A stretch of DNA of 14,597 nt, taken from Scenedesmus sp. ARA3. Taxonomy: Eukaryota; Chlorophyta; Chlorophyceae; Sphaeropleales; Scenedesmaceae. The notes below the pieces were generated by a model. It had not been told where the DNA came from and did not search any database. It saw only the letters and a program-made list of their open reading frames with translations. The DNA is taken from contig RWJK01000939.1 of assembly GCA_004335835.1 (NCBI GenBank), forward strand, positions 1-14,597. Direction: 5' to 3'. Position 1 is the stretch's first letter; the number at the start of each line of letters is the position of its first letter. Positions 1-7,557 of this stretch are shown piece by piece. The position numbers were made by a program, and so were the translations under genes.

Positions 1-55
1 CATAATATCCTATTAACCCTTTTTGTCTTCTATACGCTTCCCTACGCTTCCTCAG
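1..55 (+). other. 3' end of an intron (branch point, pyrimidine tract, acceptor)
   Basis: TATTAAC at about 11-17 resembles a branch point. A run of mostly C and T follows, then TCAG at 52-55. This is the order expected of a spliceosomal 3' splice site and supports the terminal exon that starts at 56. Confidence 0.4.
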
Positions 56-180
56 TCGTTACAAATGCGTACGCAGTTAGTGCTGATGCAGCAGCGCAGA
101 TGGCGGGTGCAGCGGCAGGCACGGAGGCAGTTGCAAACGCAGCAGGCGATGCAGGGGACGATGAGCAGGAGAACGGCTGA
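56..180 (+). CDS. 3'-terminal exon of an unidentified gene (partial)
   Basis: The frame beginning at base 1 is open to a TGA at 178-180. The part from 56 on reads as a low-complexity Ala/Gly-rich segment (Met, Gln and Thr interspersed) that ends in an acidic tail, GDAGDDEQENG. Upstream of 56 the sequence is pyrimidine-rich and ends in CCTCAG, with a branch-point-like TATTAAC near 11-17, so I place a 3' splice site after base 55 and treat 56-180 as the last exon. The first two bases complete a codon begun in the missing upstream exon. The Ala bias matches nuclear genes of green algae, and an acidic tail would fit a soluble protein, but no domain is visible and I do not recognise the family. 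The alternative is that the frame stays coding back to base 1. The rest of the gene lies left of the window. Confidence 0.45.
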
Positions 181-727
181 GGTGCTTCAGCATGGCAGCT
201 GACCGCCTGACATCGTCAGTTCGTGGCATTTTGAAACATCGTTCCAGCCCAAGGCCTGCAGCTAAGCTTCTTGACTTGGCATCACTACATGTAGTGCTGG
301 TGTGTTACATTGCTTGTGTTTGGCATGTGGCGGGTTATGGACATGGTTGTACACAAAATGTATTGCCTGCGAGGAAATTTTAGCAGAGTTGCTACCGTGG
401 TTGGGTGTTGAATCAGTGCCACCAACCTCAGATATTTATTCACGTACGCGGTGGGCATTGAGGGCTTGCTAGAGCCTTTGGGCAGCCGCTGCAGGTAGTA
501 CCTTAAATGTAGGACATCAGCAGCGAGCATAGCAACTTGGACACAACCCGGAACACAACGTCTCAAATCCTGCCTCCCTGGAGGTGGCGTCAATGTTTCC
601 AAACTAGAAAACACCAAGCGTAAAGTGTACAGCAAATCGTGGATTATCACACATAAGCAACTGAGAACTAGGGACACGGTTTGCCAAGAGTTTGAATTGA
701 ACCCCCGCTGTACGCCGTAGTTTGTAA
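181..727 (+). other. probable 3' UTR ending near a TGTAA poly(A) signal
   Basis: After the TGA at 178-180 there is no convincing coding sequence. The first TGTAA on the plus strand is at 723-727; this pentamer is the usual poly(A) signal of chlorophycean nuclear genes. A 3' UTR of about 550 bases would be ordinary for that group, but a pentamer is expected by chance about once per kilobase. An open frame of 166 codons runs antisense through 285-785; it begins at TTG, shows no motif and is not called. Confidence 0.3.
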
Positions 728-1309
728 TATGGAGCCGTCCATAGTCTGCACACGCCATAGCTATTGTTTTTTTTGTGCGGCGCAATTGATTCTACAAAAA
801 TAAACACTAGTAGTGCGGCATTACTACACCGTCTGTGGTTCAAGACTTGCCAGCCGCTGGCATGGTGGCGGGAGCGGCTCCCGGGGAGCCCCCGTAGATG
901 GTCTACATATGTCTACATCTTCCTTCTCGCGAGGGCCGGAGCCGGCCACACCCCATATATTGTTGAACATTGTGTTGCTTTGCTTTTGATGTTGCACAGA
1001 GTGCTTCCTGCGACTCTCTTCACAACACAAGCCATATTCACGTCCCTAGCGACACCATCGTAGACACACACGCCACATTGCTGCAACTGCTCCGGCGCCT
1101 GTACTTGGCGCGGGTCGCATATGTCGTAGGCTTGCTCCATGTATTACCAGGTGCGTGACACACAAATGTTTTGTTCCACTCTTGTATTGCGAACTGGATA
1201 GGCATGATGCTGGTGGTCGCAAGCGAAAGTAAGAGTTCGGACCCTGTAGCCTTCCGCGGCGGAGCGGCGGACAACAACATGCCAATGCAGCAATGAAAGT
1301 CACTCATTT
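728..1309. other. spacer without a recognisable gene
   Basis: Short overlapping frames lie on both strands, none longer than about 100 codons. I see no splice-flanked exon, no motif and no repeat beyond short GC-rich stretches near 850-900 and 1240-1280. Confidence 0.5.
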
Positions 1310-2334
1310 TTCTATAATTAATTTAATTTTTTAGAATCAAAATACTGAGCCATTGTAATGAAGACAAAAGAATTGTACGAAGCAAGCTTGTGGCGCATAG
1401 TCCCAAGCAATCATTCACAGCATGCTTCAGCAACCCATATCAGAAATAACAAAAACATTGAGTTTGACATCTAATGCTTTGCCTGTTTTGTACTGCTTTG
1501 TTTGGGCTGTACTCCGTGGAAGGTCGGCGGCCGCTGGGAACTTGCGAAGCGCATTCGTTGTTCGTTTTGTTTCTACAATCGAGTTGACCGAAGGGTGCCT
1601 TCTACTGGGTTAGCAAGTCCCGAGGACAAAAATTGCACCAACTGAATATTTGCGTATAATATGTGTTCGTTCTCGAACTATTTGCGGTACCCTTCGAGAA
1701 GAGTGCTTCATTTCCCTATTTTCGATTTATTCGCGGTCGGACAGGCACAAAATGCTCGCTCTTGCCTGCTTTGTTTTGGTTTATAAAGACATATAGGAAC
1801 ATTTTAAAGCTTTCCTAGTAGCAACCCAGCAGTCAACATAGTCGCATGGTTCTGCTGTGATGTTGCAAGCTTTACAACATTCGCGCCACTCCAGCGCCAA
1901 ATATTTCCAAGTTCCCTAAATTTCGCGGTCAGGGCGGCCCCTTTATATTTTTTTCGCGAATTACTTGGTGTGAATACGGTATGACATCAAGGGTATTTCA
2001 GGCAACAGGCTTTTCACTGTAAGGTGAGTGTATTACTGTTACAATTGCCAATTTGTATTATGGCTCAAATACACAATCGTACTGTACTATAAGCGGGCAT
2101 TTTTTCTTTTGAAACGCAAGATTCTTCACATTGGAAAGCAAACAGAGCAGAGCCCTAAAACGGGTGTGGCCGTCCCTGCAGAGCTCTTGCTTGTACTGAG
2201 CTACAACAAACCGCTGCTCAATACCTGTGTCTCGTGGTTTCACCACAGAGAGACAACAAACAACCAGTTCTTTGATTACCGCAACATAGTGGCCAATGTA
2301 TTATGGCGGAAACCCAAATTAAACCTAAATTACC
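1310..2334. other. AT-rich spacer
   Basis: By eye this stretch is clearly richer in A and T than the rest of the window. It holds scattered copies of a short motif, TTCGCGG or TTCGCGA (about 1732, 1921 and 1962), two of them following TTCCCTA. An open frame at 2028-2444 is rich in Tyr, Phe and Leu, as random AT-rich sequence would be, and has no motif. I see no gene. Confidence 0.5.
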
Positions 2335-2367
2335 TAAAGTATATATACTTTAAGTTATATAACTTAA
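2335..2367. repeat. two overlapping 18-bp perfect palindromes
   Basis: Bases 2335-2352 (TAAAGTATATATACTTTA) and 2350-2367 (TTAAGTTATATAACTTAA) each equal their own reverse complement, and they overlap by three bases. Both are A/T-rich, so chance is less remote than for GC-rich sequence, but two perfect adjoining palindromes form an obvious cruciform site. They sit at the right end of the AT-rich spacer. Confidence 0.75.
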
Positions 2368-2915
2368 TTTTAGTTTATGTAGTCTATTTCAGGTTTTCGT
2401 GTCGCTTTTTGAGGTCCTTGTCGAGAAGTTGTCGAGAAGTATAATAGGAAACCGCCATTAATGTCTACAAGCCTGAGAGTGCATGTTCATCCCAGGATTA
2501 CAAGGCGGCAGGAGATGCACACACATGGCATTGACTCAATCGGATGAATGTCATGAAAAACCACCCCCTGTCCCGCGGGGCTCTCAGAGCCAGAGCACAG
2601 AGTCTGTTACAGCATATGTACCAGACTTATGTTGCTGTGTCGGAAGCTGAGGGGTGCATATGCCACGTCACCCTCGGACGGCGGAGGCCTCGGGTGACAA
2701 GGCATATACCCCCGGGGGAGGGCCCTCGTACTACGGATATAGTATATCCCGTATCAACCCAAAGCGACAACACAGCCACAGATGTGTTTTATATATTTGG
2801 CCTGGAGCACCCTGCGACAGGCAGCCAGCTTCTTGCTTGCCGCATGCCCCGACAACATCTTTTATCTTGGGCCGTACGCGGTAAGACCCTTTTACCCTGG
2901 TATGATATATCCCAT
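2368..2915. other. spacer with an unassigned 133-codon open frame
   Basis: A short tandem duplication of TTGTCGAGAAG lies near 2418-2440. The plus-strand frame 2544-2945 opens with ATG and codes for 133 residues rich in Arg, His and Pro, but shows no motif, and its 3' end runs into the 20-bp tandem repeat, which argues against a conserved protein. GTCACCC near 2668 and GGGTGAC near 2693 can pair as a small hairpin. I do not call a gene. Confidence 0.3.
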
Positions 2916-3015
2916 ATCACGCTAGGTATCCCCGTATCACGCTAGGTATCCCCGTATCATGCTAGGCATACCCATATCATGTTGGGTATCCCCATATCAC
3001 CCTAGACAGCCCATG
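2916..3015. repeat. tandem repeat, five units of 20 bp
   Basis: Units start at 2916, 2936, 2956, 2976 and 2996. The first two are identical (ATCACGCTAGGTATCCCCGT), the third and fourth differ at a few positions, and the fifth is degraded. Rising divergence from left to right is typical of a small minisatellite growing from one side. The sequence just before it (2901-2915, ATATATCCCAT-like) may be a further decayed unit. Confidence 0.85.
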
Positions 3016-3049
3016 ATGCAAACACACACTGCACAGCAAGCAATCACGC

Positions 3050-3180
3050 CCAGCAAACCATCACCAACCATGCAAACCACGCTAAGCAGATCGTCAATCC
3101 CAGTAAAGCATGCAACCATCCCCAGCAAACCATGATGCACAGCAAACCATGCCCAACAAACCATGATGTGCAGCAAAACC
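3050..3180. repeat. degenerate tandem repeat based on CAGCAAACCATGATG
   Basis: The core CAGCAAACCAT recurs with variation about every 16 bases (for example near 3051, 3123, 3139 and 3155), with further partial copies in between. It directly follows the 20-bp repeat. It lies downstream of the minus-strand stop codon at 3208-3210, so it could fall in a 3' UTR. Confidence 0.6.
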
Positions 3181-3207
3181 AGCACTTCATCACGTGCCCA
3201 AAATGAC

Positions 3208-3682
3208 TCAATCATCATAATCAGCATCATCCAACAGCATAGCCCGCCTGCGCCTCAGGCGGCCACCACCACCACCACCACCCGCTGCAGCAGCCTTTAT
3301 CATCATGCCGCCTGCCCCGGTATCAGCCTCTGCCGATAGGGTGCTGGCCGCCAAGATACACTTTTGAAGTCGACATGGGCGCCGGAGCGCAAGGTGCTTG
3401 TTTCTGCAGGCGGGCGGCAACAACGCAAAGTGGCACAGTGTGTGTGCTACTGTGAAAGTGTTGTAGAGTCCTGCAAGCTGGTTTATAACTGCACGCGCTG
3501 CAGCAGTGCGTGAGAAGGACTGCATCAGCTGGCACTTGCAGGAAATGCCCCTCCTGCCCCAGGAGGCTAGAGCAGGTTTGCCTGGGCACGCGATGCAGCT
3601 GTGCACTCACCAAATGTGCAGTTTGAAGCCAGCATCCATAAAGTTGGTGCCATGGGAATGAGAAGTCAGCGTAGTGCACATC
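3208..3682 (-). CDS. putative two-exon 3' end of a minus-strand gene, copy A
   Basis: Read on the minus strand, exon A1 is 3682-3611 (24 codons, with HYADFSFP and GCWL). It is followed by a 76-base intron, 3610-3535, with donor GTGAGT and acceptor TGCAAG, then exon A2, 3534-3208 (108 codons plus TGA). The phase is zero at both junctions. A2 contains QLAGLYNTF, an ACRNK motif, a Gly run, RLRRRR and an acidic end, DDADYDD. The same two exons and the same intron position recur at 3690-4174, which is why I think they are or were coding. Each exon fits the shared reading; I could not trace the remaining 5' exons or name the family. The upstream acceptor (GCCCCAG, ending at 3683) is also echoed in the second copy. 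It could be a gene, or a relic of a duplicated one. Confidence 0.35.
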
Positions 3683-3841
3683 CTGGGGCAGTAGGTGTTA
3701 CATGGCACTGTGCACTTGAGGACGCTTGGCCGGTTTTGCTCCTGCAGGCAGCAGCAATGACATCGCAACACAGTTGAGCGGTGCATTGCTGTTGCAGGAG
3801 TCCTGCAAGCTGTTTCGTTGGCGCTGTCTGCTGCCATTGCA

Positions 3842-3898
3842 CATGCCGGTATGCATAAGTAGAGTATAAGTATATAAGCATGCCGGTATGCATAAGTA
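3842..3898. repeat. 20-bp direct repeat, offset 37 bp
   Basis: CATGCCGGTATGCATAAGTA occurs at 3842-3861 and again, identical, at 3879-3898. The bases between are a short AG/TA-rich linker. It lies in the extra sequence of copy B of the minus-strand exon pair, so it is probably a recent slip or insertion. Confidence 0.85.
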
Positions 3899-3948
3899 CG
3901 TTCAGCATATGTAGTGCACCAGCAGCAACTGCAGCACACCAGGACAAG

Positions 3949-3979
3949 CAGTACAGCAGCAGGCCCTGCTGCTGTACTG
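3949..3979. repeat. 31-bp inverted repeat: perfect 15-bp arms, 1-base centre
   Basis: CAGTACAGCAGCAGG at 3949-3963 is the exact reverse complement of 3965-3979, with a single C at 3964 between them. The arms are not AT-rich, so this is unlikely to be chance. It lies in the stretch that copy B has and copy A lacks. Confidence 0.85.
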
Positions 3980-4174
3980 AGTTTGAAACTGCTGGCCCAG
4001 CAGATCTAGACTGCAAGGCAGTCCATTTCAAGCTTGCAGGAAACCCCCTTTCTGGCTGAAAGAGTGTCAGCTGGCCTCTGAATGGGATTTACACTTACCA
4101 AATGCGCAGGTCAAGCCAGCAACCATCAGGATGCTGTGTCTTGCTTGGTGGGGATGACAGGCCCACGTAGTGCC

Positions 4175-5115
4175 CTGCCAGTGGCAGTAGTTGTGCTGTC
4201 TTGCGTTGCTGGTAAATTCATGCTGTTGCATTCATCACCATCGAGTGCCTCTGTGCGTAGGTTGTTGATAGGTCGTGTTTGACGTTGATGCTGCCTGTCG
4301 GTGCTGCAAAAGGAGGAAGGGGGTGTTGACTCCCCTAAATCCCTGTCACACCCCTTGGGGCAGAAGGTAAATGATGGAAGTTAGCAAATTTGAAACGGCA
4401 GAAATATTGTAAGAAGCGTCACAAGGCTGCGTAGATGGTAACATCCACTAAAATCTCAATTGTTCAAAAATGGGGGGGGGGGACAGTGGATGTTGGGGGT
4501 TGAAATTCAGTGGGCAAAACGAGAACTGGGGAAGTTGGGGGCTAGTGGGATTTAGTGGCAAGGCACGTGCTGAGGCCGTGGAGGTTCACAGGGATTTAGC
4601 TGCAACAGCTGCTCAAGACGTAGACTGGGCACCTGTGAGGGCTAGGGATCCCTCCGGCTCCATCATTCAATGATTGGCTGTCTGCTGGGTTGTTGGCAGT
4701 CACAGCGGTGGGCTTGGCAGCAACCTAGGTACTGTTGTGGCTGGGAGACGACGAGAATGCATATGTCTAGACGTTTATGTCGCCGCAATCACATGTGCAT
4801 GTGACTGGTTGCTGCTGTTGTCCCCCACCCTGCTGCTGCTGCTGCCTGCTCTGCGCCTGCATCCCACCATGCTCTCACTACCCTGGCAACCGTATGCTGC
4901 GTGAGGGCACTATGGTGGACATTCTCTCTCTCAGTGCTGCACTGACCAGTTGATATGGTCACCATCGGGTAGCGTCATGCTGCCAGCACCAAGGCATGCC
5001 CACCCCAGCCCACAGACCACCGGCGAATCCACGTTTGGCGGTTGCAGCAGTTAGGCATGTTAACCGTTTGAGGGGCCCTGTTGAGAGTGAGTTTCAACGA
5101 GACAGCTTTCACCAT
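4175..5115. other. spacer with small structures, no gene seen
   Basis: AAGGGGGTGT near 4317-4326 can pair with ACACCCCTT at 4348-4356. A run of 11 G lies at 4472-4482, flanked by ACATCCAC and GTGGATGT, which are complementary. A CTG-rich stretch is at about 4808-4850. Open frames here are under 80 codons and overlap on both strands. Confidence 0.45.
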
Positions 5116-5196
5116 GCCTCCGACTAATGCAGTGCAGTGCAGTGACTATCAAAGCCTCCGACTAATGCAGTGAAGTGCAGTGCAGTGACTACCAAA
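5116..5196. repeat. tandem duplication of about 40 bp
   Basis: Copy 1 is 5116-5153 and copy 2 is 5154-5196. Both begin GCCTCCGACTAATGCAGTG and end CAGTGACTAYCAAA. Copy 2 has five more bases of the inner GTGCA slip repeat and one substitution. It lies about 430 bp upstream of the GT92-like start codon. Confidence 0.85.
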
Positions 5197-5630
5197 GAAG
5201 AGAAGAGCAGCAACATATACGGGGTGAATTGCAAGCTGAGCTGCAGCCGGGAAACTCAAACATCAACCCCTGAAAGTTTGCGTATAGGCTATAGCCTGTA
5301 CACTGCAAATGACTTGAGTTGCAGAGTAGCTACTCTAGCTATAGCTTGCATGCCGTACGTATGTTGCGGATTTAAAGGTTTTGAAACCTAGCACAGGAAC
5401 ATTCGTAGGCGCAGCGAAGAATGATTGTGCCAGCCGGAGTTCGTCTCAGGGTAGCACGAGCCCCCGTGCCGCAGGCCTAGGGTGTGACACTCCCGCCGCA
5501 GTGCACAGTGGTGGATGTGACACGCCCAAGTGTGTCTGACGCAGACCCCTAGCTTGACGCCAAGCGTCCTTTTGATTCTGAACCATATGTATCAATCATT
5601 GTAAGCTTGTCATCGAATCGGCCACACAAC
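5197..5630 (+). promoter_or_regulatory. upstream region and 5' UTR of the GT92-like gene, with a 5-codon uORF
   Basis: I see no clear TATA box. In the 5' UTR an ATG at 5587 opens a reading frame of five codons that closes at TAA 5602-5604, 26 bases before the main start, and could dampen translation if the transcript includes it. GTGACAC occurs twice (5486 and 5518 areas), and GCTTG/CAAGC near 5552-5565 can form a small hairpin. The transcription start cannot be placed from sequence alone. Confidence 0.3.
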
Positions 5631-7498
5631 ATGGATGCCTCGTCAGGCATGGGCCGTGCTGCCCTCGCTCAACCAGTCCAATTGGGTTTTTATAGATCAC
5701 CAGGTGTAATAGTGATTCTTTTTGTTATGTCTGCTGCTGCATTGTACGCCACCAATTCACAGCCGTCGTCTTTCCACTCGCACCGAACTGGTGTTCTCGT
5801 CATGAACGGTCCAGCCGTCATAACTCAGAGCAATAGCCTCATCGCTAGAAATTCAGAGCAGCAAGAATCCTTTCATCCCTCATGGAACCCTTCTAAGGCG
5901 CAGGCTGTGCTGGAACAGCTGAAGCAGCTTGCAGGACATGGCACTGCTGCACCTAGCAACAGCGGCAAGCGGTACCGCAGCTTGATGTGCACGATTGTGC
6001 GCAATGACCTGCACTTGCGGGAGTTTCTTGTGAGGAACCTGCTTTTGGGTTTCTCCCACGTCGTGGTGCTGGACAACAACCAGCGTGGCAGCGATTACAA
6101 CATCACCATGCTGCTGCAGCCATTTGTGCAGGTGAGGGCCTTCACAATGCCATCCACGGCAGCATGATGCAGATGCAGCGCGGCTGGGTTGGCGGGAACA
6201 TCAGGAAGGGCGGCACCATGCGTGGGGTGCATGTCATGGCCCAGCAGACTGTTGCTTCATGCTGACATCGCTCAGCAACAGTGTTCAATGGCCGCGAGGT
6301 GCTGCCCTTTTGGCGTTCCACATTACTGCCCAGGGTTCAACATACCTACTAGTACGCAGGGGTCTTCAGCCGGGCTTTCCAGTCTCGGGGAGAGCCCGTG
6401 CAGTTCTGATAAACACACGGGGCAGTACCGAGGCTGCACTGTGTTTGCCCGTAGCAGGCCACGCAATCGCTCCAAATCCACGGGGCTACCCCGTCTAGCT
6501 ATCCACAACCCACGGGTGCTGCCCCGTCGTCCCGCGGCTTTGAAGGCCCCTGTGCCTATGCTGCTATTGTATATTTGCTCGTTCAAGTTGTGGCTGTGTG
6601 CAGCATCGCTTTTGTGCTGTGTTTGGTTTGTCATTGGGCATATATAAAGAAAGTTGCCGGTTGCATTCATTAAAAGCACAAGCATAATGCAACATCATGC
6701 ATACTCACATAGCTAGAAGGCTCCCCAGGCCATCATGGCTGCTTCAACTTCAGACTAGTGCTGCTGCTCCTTCTACTTGTTCTAGTGTTACCTGCAAACA
6801 AAACATAACCTGGTCAGTGCTGTTCCCAGTAGCCGGTACACGAGCACTGACGGTCTTCTGCTCCTTTGTCGCCTGAGGTAGCCCTGGTGTAGTGTTGTCA
6901 GTGACACTTTCAGGTCGTCACTTTCAGCGCAGGGGTGCAGAGTGGATGTTTTCCTCGCAAAGAAGCAGGAGCAGCAGCAGTATTTGTAGTACAAGTAGGG
7001 GGTGCATGTATGCCTGCTTTGTGGCCCATCGTTTACTGCTGCAGTGAAGGTTTACTGGTGAGGCTGCGTTGCTTATTCTATCGTTTTCTCTAGTCAATGG
7101 GCGTAAAGCTCCCCATCGGTACCATCAGGCTGCAGCTGTAGTTGGTGCGGTCTGGCGCAATGTTTCTGGGCACGGACGTTAGCTACGTGGCTCATGATCA
7201 AACCCGATACTGGGTTCGTAACACACTTGGTCTATGATACAGTGGCACGACTGCGAGCACCTAAATCACACAGTTCGTATGCCGTGCATTTCTTTCCACT
7301 TGCAGGCAGGGCTGGTCACGCATGAACCGTTTGAGCAGGACAGCGGCCAGCGCTACCTCACCATGGAGGTGAAGAACCCTAAGACCCTGCAGTGCTTGCA
7401 GGAATATGGCCAGCATGCCGATTGGGTCATTGCTCTGGACACAGACGAGGTGCTTTACATCACATCCTCTGCCCCGCCATCTGCTGCAGCAAATGAGT

Positions 7499-7557
<59 letters not shown>

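Larger units (their letters stand above)
3690..4174 (-). pseudogene. second, diverged copy of the two-exon unit, copy B
   Basis: On the minus strand B1 is 4174-4099 (HYVGLSSP, then GCWLDLRI). A 66-base intron, 4098-4033, follows with donor GTAAGT and acceptor TGCAAG, then B2 begins at 4032. Joining B1 to B2 keeps an open frame that reaches a segment with KQLAGL, a Cys-rich stretch and ACRSK, matching QLAGL and ACRNK of copy A in the same order. The copies align at DNA level around the donor (CACTCACCAAATG against CACTTACCAAATG) and the acceptor (CTTGCAGGAAA in both). B2 is about 156 bases longer between the acceptor and QLAGL, and that extra sequence holds a hairpin and a direct repeat. I call it a probable pseudogene because no exit donor toward copy A was found; it could instead be an upstream exon pair of the same gene. 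Confidence 0.35.

Noticed and set aside
285..785. 166-codon minus-strand frame
   Set aside because: It opens with TTG rather than ATG, has no motif and lies antisense to a probable 3' UTR. Its hydrophobic stretch is too weak to support a membrane protein.
2028..2444. 138-codon AT-rich frame as a mitochondrial or chloroplast gene
   Set aside because: The Tyr/Phe/Leu-rich translation follows from base composition, and no organelle protein motif can be read.
2916..3180. CRISPR array
   Set aside because: The units are contiguous with no unique spacers, and the context is eukaryotic.
5607..5630. Upstream TTG as start of the GT92-like protein
   Set aside because: Non-ATG starts are rare in nuclear genes, and the ATG at 5631 has a good context and directly precedes the signal anchor.
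6189..6685. Open frames inside the GT92-like intron
   Set aside because: Both strands are open over the same bases, no motif is present, and splicing from 6131 to 7306 joins conserved family sequence directly.
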